This document shows, piece by piece, positions 1 through 9,013 of a stretch of 64,000 nt of DNA. The stretch comes from Mesobacillus campisalis (GTDB lineage: Bacteria > Bacillota > Bacilli > Bacillales > Cytobacillaceae): assembly GCF_000986785.1 (NCBI RefSeq), contig NZ_LAYY01000101.1, forward strand, positions 42,252-106,251, given 5' to 3'. A model generated the notes under the pieces. The model was given only the letters and a program-made list of their open reading frames with translations. It had not been told where the DNA came from and ran no database searches. The position numbers and the translations under genes were made by a program. How positions within the stretch are numbered: position 1 is the first letter of the stretch; the number at the start of each line of letters is the position of its first letter.

Positions 1-937
1 CCTTGTACTTTTCATAAAATTTGGCCGGAGACATACGCCCCAGACTGCCATGGTATCTTCTCTCATTGTAGAACTCCATGTACTCATCAATGCGGTAATA
101 TGCCTCTTCAAAATATTCGAATGTGAAACGCCTGAAGAGATCACGTTCCAGGTTGCTGTGGAACGACTCGATAAATGCATTATAATTAGGTGACCTAGGA
201 GGAATCCTCTCGTGAAAGATTTTATTCTCTTCGCAGAATTCACCAAAGTGGTTACTTACGAACTGAGGGCCGTTATCGGTACGAAGGACGATACAGTGCC
301 CATCCTGCTCCTCTGGGGCCTTCAGACCTCTCCTGATAATGGCCTCCTTAAGCATTCCGGTTATGTCCTTCGCCTGGCATTTAGAGCCTCTGTAATAACC
401 TACAATACGCCTATCAAACACATCGATGGCGCTTGCGATAAAGAAAAACCTTCGGCTTCCTTCAATTGACCCATATTTAATATCCAGTTGCCAATGCTGG
501 TTCGGAGCTGTGACTAGTCGATTCCTGACAAGACGTCTGGGATACTTCGGGCTGCCTGTCCGGTGGGGAAGGAGAATTCCCAATTTGCCACATAGTCTAG
601 CCACCTTTTTGTGGTTGATTCTAAGTTTGTGATGCTCCCTCAGATATTCTGTAAGATTCTTAACGCCGTAAGTCGCCCCATCTCCCTCAATCGCCTCCAT
701 GAGGAACTCCTCTATCTGTTCGTCTGAGATAATAATTCCTGCTTCAGTTACTGAGTAACCTGGGATTGGACGGCCCCTTTTTCCCTTGGTTACGATCTCT
801 TCGTCGCTCCCCGCATGATAATAATATAAAGACCGATTTACTCCAGCTGCCTCTGCCAATTTAGTAATCGCAAACCCCTCCTCTGCCCATAACCTTATCT
901 CTTCAAGGACCGTCAGGGCCGGGATTGGCTTTTTTTT
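1..937 (-). CDS. IS3-family transposase OrfB (integrase core), 3' end outside window
   Basis: The frame is open from 946 down to base 1 and has no good start of its own. It is expected to be made as an OrfAB fusion by -1 slippage at the A-run 930-937. The translated frame has the rve/DDE integrase core: first Asp in QLDIKYG, second in RTDNGPQF, and Glu in NAFIESFHSN. The second Asp and the Glu are separated by exactly 35 residues, the DD(35)E signature of the IS3 family. The following YNERRYHGSLGRMSPAKF stretch is the usual C-terminal block of IS3 OrfB, so only a short end is missing. No internal stop is seen, so the transposase may be intact. Confidence 0.85.
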
Positions 938-1227
938 AATAAATTCCTAAGCATAGCGACTTCAAGTTCTTTTTCACCAAGCAGTTTCATTGCCTGTTCG
1001 TATTTCGCCTTTAACTCTTCTTTCGTAGGTTCTATAGATAGTACCGCTGAGGCAGGGTCCTCCATCTGTCCTCTTACTTCATCTTCATATTCCTGAATCC
1101 ACCTATTAAGAGTAGTACGATCGATACCTGCATGACGGGCAATAGAGGAATAATTCCCCGACTCAAGAGCTAGTCTGACATAGTTTTTTTTGACTTCCTC
1201 AAGAGCTGGTATTTTTCTGTTTGCCAT
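913..1227 (-). CDS. IS3-family transposase OrfA (HTH)
   Basis: This 104-residue protein has an N-terminal helix-turn-helix (about residues 20-45, NYSSIARHAGIDRTTLNRW) and a C-terminal leucine-heptad stretch (KEELKAKYEQAMKLLGEKEL), as in IS3 OrfA proteins that bind the terminal repeats. The start at 1227 is preceded on the minus strand by a strong GGGGGAGAG ribosome site. The end overlaps the OrfB frame across a run of eight A's, consistent with a programmed -1 frameshift that makes the OrfAB transposase. OrfA alone ends at a TGA shortly after the slip site. Confidence 0.85.
   Translation of the reverse strand: MANRKIPALEEVKKNYVRLALESGNYSSIARHAGIDRTTLNRWIQEYEDEVRGQMEDPASAVLSIEPTKEELKAKYEQAMKLLGEKELEVAMLRNLLKKSQSRP
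930..937 (-). other. putative -1 programmed frameshift site in the IS3 element
   Basis: A run of eight A's followed by GC on the minus strand gives an A AAA AAA-type heptamer in the OrfA frame. Slippage by -1 enters the OrfB frame. The frame upstream in -1 register closes at a TAG (947-949), so OrfB can only be reached through this slip site. Confidence 0.65.
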
Positions 1228-1330
1228 TCTTCTCTCCCCCTAACTTCTTTTGATTTTCTTGACCCTAGTGTACTGTTTCTCTCAAGTAGGTGTCCAAAAG
1301 AATTAGGGGGTCGTAGAGAAAAAGTTCGTA

Positions 1331-1421
1331 ATTGCATCAATTATCCCAAGGATTGCCTCAAATATTTGAATGATTGCATCAATAATTTTGTTTATTTGAA
1401 AAACCTGTGTCCAAAATGTGA
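1331..1421. repeat. dispersed AT-rich intergenic repeat, copy A
   Basis: This stretch contains imperfect tandem units built on GATTGCATCAA/ATATTTGAAT, followed by TTTGAAAAACCTGTGTCCAA and AATGTGA. The same arrangement occurs at 48980-49094 upstream of bofC. No open reading frame is seen. It sits just outside the IS3 end. With the sigma-E promoter and the IS end it accounts for the 355-bp gap before spoVID. Confidence 0.7.
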
Positions 1422-1500
1422 CATCATCACCCATCCTTCCAAATCATGCATGCGTCACCACACCTATAAAATAACCTCCGTCCCAATTCCAAACACCCTA

Positions 1501-1529
1501 TCATAAAAAAACGCCACCTTTCATACAGT
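1501..1529 (+). promoter_or_regulatory. putative sigma-E promoter of spoVID
   Basis: TCATAAA (1501-1507) and CATACAGT (1522-1529) are separated by 14 bases. This is close to the sigma-E pattern (-35 with an ATA core, -10 CATACA-T). spoVID is a known mother-cell sigma-E gene in B. subtilis, so the position about 55 bp upstream of the start fits. Confidence 0.6.
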
Positions 1530-1583
1530 TTAATGACATAGTGATTTTATGCTCATGCTCATGAAATGAAAGGAGGAGACGCT

Positions 1584-2813
1584 TTGTCTATGGGTAATCC
1601 ATCATGCCTGCGATTTTCCCTTGAGGAGTCGGTGTGGTTCCAAAGAGGACAGGAAGTCGCAGAGCTTTTATCCATTTCGCTCGACCCCGACATAACCATC
1701 CAGGAAAATGACCAATATGTGACGATTAAAGGTTCGCTTGTGCTTTCAGGCGAGTATAAATGCGCTGAACAGGACGGAGAAGGAGCAGGGGATCCGTTCG
1801 CAGCTGTAAGGCTGGTGCATTCTGTCACCGAAAGGGAAGAAGGCAGCCTGGAGTTTTCCCATCGGTTCCCTGTTGATATCACCATACCGCAAAACCGGAT
1901 AGAGAGCATTTATGATATTGATATTACAGTTGAATCGTTTGACTATGATTTCCCTGAACGCGGCAGCCTGAAGCTTTCGGCAGAGCTGGCAATCACTGGG
2001 TTGTACGGCGATCAGCAGCATGGCGGCGAAGATGAGGCTGAAGAAGCGGAAGCCGTTGAGGAAGACAGAGAAGAGGAAGAGCATGAACAGGTGGACCTTG
2101 AGCCGCTCTACAGGGAGAGGGAAGAAGAAGACATACCTGAATATGCATCATTTGCCTTCAGTCCGCAGGAAGAGTCGCCTGCCATTCATTCCGGGGAAGA
2201 AGTGGATCCCCTTTATCAGCCTTTTAGCGCCGAAGCGAAGAAAGAGCCGGAAGCGCAGCCCGGGAAGGAAGAAAAACCGGAACCTGTCTTTGCACGCAAT
2301 GCAACTCCTGTTCCAGAACCAGTGAAGAAGGAGCCGGAAAAAGAGCTTGCCTTTCAAAGGAAGGAACCTGAGCTGGAAGTGGAGTCTCCAACGGTGGCGG
2401 CTCCAATAGAAGTGACTCAGCCGGCTGCCGAAGCTGTCCAAGAATCACCGGAATCGCCGGCAGAGCCTGCCCAGGAAGTTGAAAAGAAGATGATTATCAA
2501 TGAAAAGGCGCAGCAGAGTGAAGAGGAAAGCTCGAGTTCCTCCGAGGAAGAAGCAAATGTAAAAGGAAAGAAGGCCAACAAGAAAAAAGGCCTCTCGATT
2601 GCCGAGTTCCTTGCGCGCAAGGAGGATGCCCAGGTAGCAAAGATCCGGGTCTGCATTGTTCAACAGGAAGATACACTGCAGAGGATTGCCGAACGCTATG
2701 AAGTCAGCGTCCAGCAGCTGCTGAATATCAACCACCTTGGAATCGACCAGGAAGTCTCGGAAGGGCAAGTGCTCTATGTGCCGGCAGCGGTGCATGCGAA
2801 AGGGAGCAGCTGA
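1584..2813 (+). CDS. spoVID: stage VI sporulation protein D, SpoVID (coat encasement)
   Basis: SpoVID is the coat morphogenetic protein that lets the coat wrap around the forespore; in B. subtilis it binds SafA and SpoIVA. The N-terminus (LRFSLEESVWFQRGQEVAEL) matches the conserved SpoVID N-terminal domain. The middle (about residues 150-330) is a Glu/Pro-rich low-complexity linker, and a LysM domain closes the protein (TLQRIAERYEVSVQQLLNIN). TTG at 1584 is chosen because it lies 7 bases after AGGAGG; ATG at 1590 would begin exactly where the B. subtilis protein does but has a 13-base spacing. Its partner safA is at 45.8 kb. A sigma-E-like promoter precedes it and a hairpin terminator follows. 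Confidence 0.93.
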   Translation: MSMGNPSCLRFSLEESVWFQRGQEVAELLSISLDPDITIQENDQYVTIKGSLVLSGEYKCAEQDGEGAGDPFAAVRLVHSVTEREEGSLEFSHRFPVDITIPQNRIESIYDIDITVESFDYDFPERGSLKLSAELAITGLYGDQQHGGEDEAEEAEAVEEDREEEEHEQVDLEPLYREREEEDIPEYASFAFSPQEESPAIHSGEEVDPLYQPFSAEAKKEPEAQPGKEEKPEPVFARNATPVPEPVKKEPEKELAFQRKEPELEVESPTVAAPIEVTQPAAEAVQESPESPAEPAQEVEKKMIINEKAQQSEEESSSSSEEEANVKGKKANKKKGLSIAEFLARKEDAQVAKIRVCIVQQEDTLQRIAERYEVSVQQLLNINHLGIDQEVSEGQVLYVPAAVHAKGSS

Positions 2814-2837
2814 ATTTAAAAACGGAACCCAAAGATG

Positions 2838-2870
2838 GAGCAGGTTATTTTAACCTGCTCGCCTCTTTTA
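2838..2870 (+). terminator. intrinsic terminator after spoVID
   Basis: An inverted repeat GAGCAGGTTA/TAACCTGCTC is followed by a short T-rich stretch (CTCTTTTA). Confidence 0.7.
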
Positions 2871-2938
2871 CCCCGCCCCCCAAGCGGCGGACCGTGTTCC
2901 GCCTTTTGAAGAAGGAGGCTCCCAGGATGTGAAAGTGA

Positions 2939-4009
2939 GTGAATAACATGGATCAGCCCAATGTGCTGCCAGAGGTCAAACACATTCTAAGGAATTATGC
3001 CTTAGACCCTTATTTTGTCGAGGATTTTGGCAAAGTCAAAAAAGTGTATGCAAAGTCAGGCACGTATGCGCTAAAGCAAATTGACCCTCACCATGGGATG
3101 GATTTCATCCGCCATATCCAATTCTTGTACCATAAGGGATATAACCGGATTGTTCCCGTCTATCCTGCCTCCGATGGCCGGTATGCCATATACGAAATGA
3201 ATTCTTTATATTATTTAATGCCCTGGCTAGCCAATGAGGAAAAGGAGAACAGGGAAGAGCGTCCGCTTCAGCTGTTCCGCGAACTTGCGCGGCTGCATGC
3301 CTTATCGGCAAGGGAGCTGGATATCAGCCTCGAAGCCCGCGAAGAGCATTATGAAAAAACGCTGAAACAATGGGAAAAGGATGAGGAGTTTCTCGAAGGT
3401 TTTATCGAAAGCTGCGAGCAGGCATGGTATATGTCGCCTTTCCAGCTCCTTTTTTGCCTTTACTACAACAGCATCCGGCAGGCGATGGGTTTTGCGAGGG
3501 AAAAACTTAAAAGCTGGAAGGAGCAGACCAAGGACCAGAAAAAAGCGCGGATGGTCCTGCTGCACGGCAAGGTTTCAACCGAGCATTTCCTTTATGATGA
3601 CAAAGGCTATGGCTATTTCATCAATTTTGAAGACACAAGGCTGGGTTCGCCGATACAGGACCTGCTGCCATTTATGTCCCGTTTTCTGAAGACGCGCCCG
3701 AAACAGTCGGAAGAATGTGTGGCATGGATCAACAATTATTTTAAGTACTTTCCGTTAAAGGAGGAAGAAAGACTGCTGTTTCTCGGCTATCTGGCCTACC
3801 CGGCCGGAATGTTGCAGACAGCGGAAAGCTATCTTATGCAGAAGACCAAGGTGGATGAACGCAAATATGTGCAAAGGCTGCAGCGGCATTACTGGCATCT
3901 GAAGAATACCGAGTATGTCGCCATGAGGCTCGAGGAAATGGAACGTCAGAAAGCCCAGGCAAGAGCCGAGGCCCAAAGGAAAGCGGAACAGGAAAGAGCC
4001 CAGAGCTGA
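2939..4009 (+). CDS. ysxE: YsxE, CotS-family spore coat protein with kinase fold
   Basis: This 356-residue protein of the CotS/YsxE family (aminoglycoside-phosphotransferase/choline-kinase fold) directly follows spoVID, as in B. subtilis. YsxE is a spore coat protein. The usual catalytic sequence HGDxxxxN is HGKVSTEH here (H209-G210-K211), and the metal-binding IDF is INF (N229). Both acidic catalytic residues are therefore replaced, and the protein is probably a pseudokinase acting structurally. The C-terminus is a charged Ala/Glu/Arg/Gln helix (about residues 325-356). The start is uncertain: GTG 2939 and ATG 2948 are both possible, and the good AGGAGG at about 2912 is too far upstream. Confidence 0.88.
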   Translation: MNNMDQPNVLPEVKHILRNYALDPYFVEDFGKVKKVYAKSGTYALKQIDPHHGMDFIRHIQFLYHKGYNRIVPVYPASDGRYAIYEMNSLYYLMPWLANEEKENREERPLQLFRELARLHALSARELDISLEAREEHYEKTLKQWEKDEEFLEGFIESCEQAWYMSPFQLLFCLYYNSIRQAMGFAREKLKSWKEQTKDQKKARMVLLHGKVSTEHFLYDDKGYGYFINFEDTRLGSPIQDLLPFMSRFLKTRPKQSEECVAWINNYFKYFPLKEEERLLFLGYLAYPAGMLQTAESYLMQKTKVDERKYVQRLQRHYWHLKNTEYVAMRLEEMERQKAQARAEAQRKAEQERAQS

Positions 4010-4030
4010 CAGTCGCCTGGGCTTCTTTAA
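3996..4030 (+). terminator. hairpin terminator at the ysxE end
   Basis: AGCCCAG and CTGGGCT pair across the stop codon and are followed by TCTTTAA. It lies between convergent genes. Confidence 0.55.
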
Positions 4031-4221
4031 ATCATTTCAAAATGGATGGCCAAGGAGAGTAGGATGAGGATGGCTAGCAGCAAAACATCAAAGGTCGTCG
4101 GAAAAAAGATCGTCCGGATTCCCTGGAACACGCAGAAAGGAATCGCAAACTGCGCGCAAACACTACGTACATTCCGCAGCCAGCGCGGATAGGTGTAAGG
4201 GTTATATCGTTTTCTTGACAT
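4027..4221 (-). CDS. small hypothetical membrane protein
   Basis: This 64-residue protein has a basic N-terminus (MSRKRYNPYTYPRWLRNVR), a moderately hydrophobic stretch near residues 22-33 and a clear membrane segment at about residues 43-60. The minus-strand start is preceded by GGGGGAGGAG with a 6-base spacing, one of the best ribosome sites nearby, so it is probably a real gene. It is convergent with ysxE. I do not recognise a family. No function is proposed. Confidence 0.6.
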   Translation of the reverse strand: MSRKRYNPYTYPRWLRNVRSVCAQFAIPFCVFQGIRTIFFPTTFDVLLLAILILLSLAIHFEMI

Positions 4222-4434
4222 GCAAAGCTCCTCCCCCGGTGCTTTTTTTTATACTATGATTATTTGGGCGGAAACGTGCCTAGGAAAGGTAATCCTTATA
4301 TTTGAAAAATCATATTGAAGAAAAATAGGAAAAATGGAATAATTAAAAAAGTCTCATATAAATGGAAAATCCTGTACAATTAAAAATTGAAAGGAAAACT
4401 TGCTTGTTTGAAGGGGTTTGGGGGAGAAATCAAT

Positions 4435-5760
4435 ATGTTCTGGTTTTTAATTCTTTTTCCGCTGTTAATTTATCCTTGGGGATACGACCCGTACTACACG
4501 TTGCCCAAGGTTGGCTATCTGCAGGTATTTGTTCTAATGTCATGGTTATACATAATAATAAAGAGAAAATATAAAAATCTTGCATTAACGAAATCAGAAT
4601 TCAAAATTGAAGCGATAATTATTTGCTTTATAAGTTTGATTTGCTTATCAACATTATTTTCAGTTGATCCCCAAACGGCACTGTATGGTACTAAAAATCG
4701 TTATGAGGGTCTTTTAACTTTATTTTCGTATTGCAGCGTCTTACTGTTTTCGTACCGGTTTATTGGCACAGAAAGATTACATAAAGCGATGGTAGGACTG
4801 GGTTTAATCTCTGTTGTGGTTTCTGGTTACGGTATATTGCAATTCTTTTCAATAGATCTTCTTCCGCGGAATAGCGGGAAAATGGTTTACGACCGAAGTT
4901 ACTCATTTTTTGATAATCCTAATTTTTTTGGTTCTTATCTTGTGCTGCTAATTATGGTAACAGTAACACTATATTTAACCTCAAAAAAGCATATGCACAC
5001 AACTGGATATCTAGTGATAATTTGGATAAACTTTCTGGCTTTGATTTATTCGGGTACCAGGAGCGGTTGGGTAGGAATGCTTTGTGGTATATTGCTATTC
5101 TCCCTCTTAGGTATCTTAAAAAGAAACCATCTATGGAAAAAATGGGGAATTTTATTAATTACTCTCGCCATAACAATTCTTGTCGTTAATGTAAATGAAA
5201 AGGGCAGGTTAACTGATCGAGCCAGCACAGTGTTTTCTGATTCTTATAACATCCTGACTAATCAAAGCACAGGGAGGGAAGGGTCGAATCGCTTTTTTAT
5301 TTGGGAAAAATCAATGCCTTTACTGAAAGAAAATTTTTGGTTAGGTTCCGGACCCGATACCTTTGCTTTGGTGTTTCCAGAAGATGAAGAAAAAAAACAA
5401 ATGTTTGGAGATGTGATTGTAGATAAGGCGCATAATGAATATTTACAAATGGGTGTGACAATTGGTTTCCCTGGACTTTTAACTTATTTATTTTTAATAG
5501 TGTTTGTCTTAAGGAAATCTCTCCAAGCGATTAGAGATGCAGATGAAAAAGACAAGCTAGTTATTATAGGACTGTTATCAACTATTGCTGGGTATCTTGT
5601 GCAGGCATTCTTTAATATAAGTGTCGCACCGGTAGCACCAATATTTTGGGCCATACTGGGGATTACCCTGGCTAAGTCCGAGCAGCAGATAAACAAGCCA
5701 AAAGGTGATACAATTAATATAGACCCCTTAGCTTCGGAAAATAGGAACATAAGCGCTTAG
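4435..5760 (+). CDS. O-antigen ligase (Wzy_C) family membrane protein
   Basis: This 441-residue protein has about ten to twelve hydrophobic segments and a large extracytoplasmic loop (about residues 270-350). It carries the family's typical GTRSGWVGM segment and the LGSGPDTF / DKAHNEYLQMGVTIGFPG blocks. Members ligate or polymerise undecaprenyl-linked glycans; in Gram-positives the glycan acceptor is usually unknown. ATG at 4435 is chosen because GGGGGAG lies 8 bases upstream. It stands alone, without glycosyltransferase or flippase genes. Its codon use is clearly more AT-rich than valS or folC, which suggests horizontal acquisition. Its substrate cannot be inferred from the neighbours. Confidence 0.8.
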   Translation: MFWFLILFPLLIYPWGYDPYYTLPKVGYLQVFVLMSWLYIIIKRKYKNLALTKSEFKIEAIIICFISLICLSTLFSVDPQTALYGTKNRYEGLLTLFSYCSVLLFSYRFIGTERLHKAMVGLGLISVVVSGYGILQFFSIDLLPRNSGKMVYDRSYSFFDNPNFFGSYLVLLIMVTVTLYLTSKKHMHTTGYLVIIWINFLALIYSGTRSGWVGMLCGILLFSLLGILKRNHLWKKWGILLITLAITILVVNVNEKGRLTDRASTVFSDSYNILTNQSTGREGSNRFFIWEKSMPLLKENFWLGSGPDTFALVFPEDEEKKQMFGDVIVDKAHNEYLQMGVTIGFPGLLTYLFLIVFVLRKSLQAIRDADEKDKLVIIGLLSTIAGYLVQAFFNISVAPVAPIFWAILGITLAKSEQQINKPKGDTINIDPLASENRNISA

Positions 5761-5820
5761 CACAAACATTTTTAAAGAGAACGGCATAAGGTATAAATAA
5801 TAAAAAAATGGTTATCATTA

Positions 5821-5850
5821 TTGACGTCTAAGTCTTTTTTTGGTTAGTAT
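5821..5850 (+). promoter_or_regulatory. putative sigma-A promoter of the valS T-box transcript
   Basis: TTGACG (5821-5826), an 18-base spacer and TAGTAT (5845-5850) lie just upstream of the T-box leader. Confidence 0.55.
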
Positions 5851-5874
5851 ATACAATATAGTTTAATTAAGTTA

Positions 5875-6132
5875 AGTGTAGACAGGGAAGAGTACGAATA
5901 CACTCTGCTTCAAAGAGAGGGAAGCCCATTGGCTGAAAGGCATCCCAGGCAGACAGTCGGAAGGTCGCCCTCGAGCTTCTTCGGTGAACGGAATGCCCAT
6001 TAGCCGAGGACGGAGAAAATCCGTTATCCTGTTTAAGAGCCAGCCTCTCATTTCCTGCGGCTGGAAAAAAGGTGGTACCGCGAATCGCACTCCATTCGTC
6101 CTTTTAGAGACGAATGGAGTTTTTTATTTTTT
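5875..6132 (+). promoter_or_regulatory. T-box riboswitch leader, valine-type, upstream of valS
   Basis: The T-box sequence AAGGTGGTACCGCG is at 6069-6082. It is followed by a terminator hairpin (ACTCCATTCGTC 6089-6100 pairing with GACGAATGGAGT 6109-6120) and a T tract. The T-box core can form the competing antiterminator when uncharged tRNA binds. A GUC valine specifier is available in stem I (5964-5966, or alternatively 5956-5958), matching the downstream gene. Uncharged tRNA-Val is expected to allow transcription into valS. Confidence 0.9.
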
Positions 6133-6148
6133 AAAAAAGTGTGTGCGA

Positions 6149-6281
6149 GGACAGTTGAACAACTGTCCAGCTCCAGCGCCTAGCCCCTAGAGTCGCTTCG
6201 GCCCAGCTGTTGAAGTCAAAGAACGACTTCATCAGCTGGCCCTGCGCTTGTCGGGGCTGGGCAAGGCGCTTACGCTTTTCT
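6149..6281. repeat. structured dispersed intergenic repeat, copy 1
   Basis: The element starts with a 20-bp palindrome (6149-6168), followed by TGTCCAGCTCCAG (from 6164). An outer stem is possible between AGCGCCTAGCCCC and GGGGCT...AGGCGCT. An inner long hairpin is formed by CAGCTG-TT-GAAGTC and GACTTC-AT-CAGCTG (about 6203-6239). It ends with GGCGCTTACGCTTTTCTA. The same ends occur at 25051-25199. It lies between the T-box terminator and the valS ribosome site, so it is within the valS transcript. Confidence 0.7.
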
Positions 6282-6295
6282 AAGGAGGAGTAACC

Positions 6296-8935
6296 ATGGA
6301 AGAAAATTTATCGATGCCTACGAAATATGATCCCTCATCGATTGAACAGGGACGCTACGACTGGTGGCTGCAGGGCAAATTCTTTGAAGCGAAGGATGAT
6401 GCGGAAAAACAGCCTTATACCATCGTCATCCCGCCGCCAAACGTAACCGGAAAGCTGCACCTTGGCCACGCCTGGGACACGACGCTTCAGGATATCCTGA
6501 CACGCATGAAGCGGATGCAAGGCTATGATGTTCTCTGGCTCCCGGGAATGGACCATGCCGGAATCGCCACACAGGCAAAGGTTGAAGCAAAGCTGCGTGA
6601 AGAAGGCAAAAGCCGCTATGACCTTGGACGCGAAAAATTCCTTGAGGAAACATGGAAGTGGAAGGAAGAGTATGCCCAGCATATCCGCCAGCAATGGTCA
6701 AAGCTAGGTCTTGGACTCGATTACAGCCGCGAGCGCTTCACGCTTGATGAAGGCCTTTCAAAGGCTGTCCGCGAAGTATTTGTCTCCTTGTATAAAAAGG
6801 ATCTTATTTACCGCGGCGAATACATCATCAACTGGGACCCGTCCACAAAAACCGCTCTATCCGATATCGAGGTTATCTACAAGGATGTACAGGGCGCATT
6901 CTATCATATGAGGTACCCGCTTGCGGACGGCTCCGGCCATATTGAAGTTGCCACAACCCGTCCGGAAACGATGCTTGGCGATACAGCGGTTGCGGTTCAT
7001 CCGGAAGATGAGCGCTATAAGCATCTGATTGGCAAGACCGTCATCCTGCCGATTGTCGGCCGCGAAATTCCGATTGTCGGCGACGATTATGTGGATATGG
7101 AATTCGGATCAGGCGCGGTGAAAATCACTCCGGCTCATGACCCGAACGATTTTGAAATCGGCAACCGCCACAACCTTGAGCGGGTACTTGTCATGAACGA
7201 AGATGGCAGCATGAACGCAAGAGCCGGCAAGTACCAGGGCATGGACCGTTTCGAGTGCCGCAAGCAAATCGTCAAGGACCTGCAGGAACAGGATGTCCTG
7301 TTTAAAATCGAAGAGCATATGCACTCTGTCGGCCATTCCGAGCGCAGCGGCGCCGTTGTTGAGCCATACCTGTCCACGCAGTGGTTCGTGAAAATGCAGC
7401 CGCTCGCAGATGAAGCGATCGCACTTCAGCAGAAGGAAAACAAAGTCAACTTTGTTCCTGACCGTTTCGAAAAGACCTATTTGCACTGGATGGAAAACAT
7501 CCGTGACTGGTGCATCTCCAGACAGCTTTGGTGGGGGCACCGCATCCCGGCCTGGTACCACAAGGAAACAGGCGAGGTGTATGTTGGACACGAAGCACCG
7601 GAGGATATTGAAAACTGGGAGCAGGACAAGGATGTACTGGATACTTGGTTCAGCTCGGCGCTCTGGCCATTCTCGACCATGGGCTGGCCTGACAGCGAGT
7701 CCTCTGATTTCAAGCGCTATTACCCAACAGCTGCGCTTGTAACTGGCTATGACATCATCTTCTTCTGGGTATCCCGGATGATCTTCCAGGGGCTTGAGTT
7801 CACAGGAGAGCGTCCGTTCAAGGATGTCCTCATTCACGGCCTTGTCCGTGATGCCGAAGGCCGCAAGATGAGCAAATCGCTTGGCAATGGGGTAGACCCG
7901 ATGGATGTCATCGACCAGTATGGGGCCGACTCACTCCGCTACTTCCTGTCGACCGGAAGCTCGCCAGGCCAGGACCTGCGCTTCTCGATTGAAAAAGTAG
8001 AAGCAACCTGGAACTTTGCCAATAAAATCTGGAACGCCTCCCGTTTCGCCTTGATGAACATGAATGGCCTCAAATACGAGGAAATCGACCTGACTGGTGA
8101 AAAATCGGTAGCCGACAAGTGGATTTTAACAAGACTCAATGAAACAATTGAAACAGTAACAAGGCTGTCCGACCGCTATGAGTTCGGCGAAGTCGGCCGT
8201 GTGCTGTACAACTTCATCTGGGATGATTTCTGTGACTGGTACATCGAAATGGCGAAGCTGCCATTGTACGGCGAGGACGAAGCAGCGAAGAAAACAACCC
8301 GTTCCATTCTTGCTTATGTGCTCGACAACACGATGCGCCTGCTGCATCCATTCATGCCGTTCATCACCGAAGAAATCTGGCAGAACCTGCCTCATTCCGG
8401 TGAATCGATCACAACGGCACAATGGCCGCAAGTAAATGCCGATTACACCGATGAAACAGCAGCAGCCGAAATGAAACTGCTTGTGGAAATCATTCGTTCG
8501 GTACGGAATATCCGTGCAGAGGTCAACACGCCGCTCAGCAAGAAGATCAAGATGTTCCTGAAAGCGAAGGACGACCAAGTCCTGAATACGCTTGAAAACA
8601 ACCGCGGCTACCTCGAGCGGTTCTGCAATCCGGAACAGCTGGAGATGGGGCTTGATGTCGAAGCACCTGACAAGGCGATGACCGCCGTCGTAACAGGACT
8701 CGAAATCATCCTGCCGCTTGAAGGCCTGCTGAATATTGACGAAGAAATTGCCCGCCTGCAAAAAGAGCGCGAGAAGCTGATAAAAGAAGTCGAACGCGTA
8801 CAGAAAAAGCTGGGCAATGAAGGCTTTGTCAAAAAGGCGCCTGAAAAGGTCATAAATGAGGAACGTGCGAAGGAAAAGGATTACAGCGAAAAACTTGCTG
8901 CCGTTGAAGCGAGGATTTCGGAGCTAAAAGGCTGA
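6296..8935 (+). CDS. valS: valyl-tRNA synthetase
   Basis: Class I aminoacyl-tRNA synthetase of 879 residues that charges tRNA-Val. The ATP-binding HIGH motif is HLGH at residues 55-58 after PPPNVTGK, and KMSKS is at 524-528. The CP1 editing domain lies between them ([17 protein letters not shown]). The anticodon-binding domain follows, and the C-terminal coiled coil ([20 protein letters not shown]) is the tRNA arm typical of ValRS. The start ATG is preceded by AAGGAGGAG. Expression is expected to be controlled by the valine T-box upstream, and a hairpin terminator follows before folC. Confidence 0.98.
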   Translation: MEENLSMPTKYDPSSIEQGRYDWWLQGKFFEAKDDAEKQPYTIVIPPPNVTGKLHLGHAWDTTLQDILTRMKRMQGYDVLWLPGMDHAGIATQAKVEAKLREEGKSRYDLGREKFLEETWKWKEEYAQHIRQQWSKLGLGLDYSRERFTLDEGLSKAVREVFVSLYKKDLIYRGEYIINWDPSTKTALSDIEVIYKDVQGAFYHMRYPLADGSGHIEVATTRPETMLGDTAVAVHPEDERYKHLIGKTVILPIVGREIPIVGDDYVDMEFGSGAVKITPAHDPNDFEIGNRHNLERVLVMNEDGSMNARAGKYQGMDRFECRKQIVKDLQEQDVLFKIEEHMHSVGHSERSGAVVEPYLSTQWFVKMQPLADEAIALQQKENKVNFVPDRFEKTYLHWMENIRDWCISRQLWWGHRIPAWYHKETGEVYVGHEAPEDIENWEQDKDVLDTWFSSALWPFSTMGWPDSESSDFKRYYPTAALVTGYDIIFFWVSRMIFQGLEFTGERPFKDVLIHGLVRDAEGRKMSKSLGNGVDPMDVIDQYGADSLRYFLSTGSSPGQDLRFSIEKVEATWNFANKIWNASRFALMNMNGLKYEEIDLTGEKSVADKWILTRLNETIETVTRLSDRYEFGEVGRVLYNFIWDDFCDWYIEMAKLPLYGEDEAAKKTTRSILAYVLDNTMRLLHPFMPFITEEIWQNLPHSGESITTAQWPQVNADYTDETAAAEMKLLVEIIRSVRNIRAEVNTPLSKKIKMFLKAKDDQVLNTLENNRGYLERFCNPEQLEMGLDVEAPDKAMTAVVTGLEIILPLEGLLNIDEEIARLQKEREKLIKEVERVQKKLGNEGFVKKAPEKVINEERAKEKDYSEKLAAVEARISELKG

Positions 8936-8950
8936 ATATAGTGTAGAATA

Positions 8951-8990
8951 AATGAGACGAGTCCTTGTTTGGGATTCGTCTCATTCTTAT
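8951..8990 (+). terminator. intrinsic terminator between valS and folC
   Basis: GAGACGA and TCGTCTC arms are followed by ATTCTTAT; it could be read through into folC. Confidence 0.6.
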
Positions 8991-9013
8991 GAATAAAAGT
9001 TGAGGTGCCAGCA

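Larger units (their letters stand above)
1..1296 (-). mobile_element. IS3-family insertion sequence, partial (left end outside window)
   Basis: Two overlapping reading frames on the minus strand have the IS3-family layout: a short helix-turn-helix OrfA followed by an integrase-type OrfB joined by a -1 frameshift. The element runs off the start of the window, so its distal end cannot be seen. The outer end next to orfA is placed near 1296 because the minus strand there begins TGGACACC, a plausible IS3-type terminus. This is uncertain by about 15 bases because the opposite inverted repeat is missing. The element lies upstream of spoVID. Confidence 0.8.

Noticed and set aside
212-632. Two plus-strand open frames of 85 and 68 codons
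   Set aside because: They lie antisense to the IS3 OrfB frame, which has clear integrase motifs; no ribosome sites fit.
7109-7837. 242-codon minus-strand open frame
   Set aside because: It is a shadow of valS; the plus-strand frame carries unambiguous synthetase motifs.
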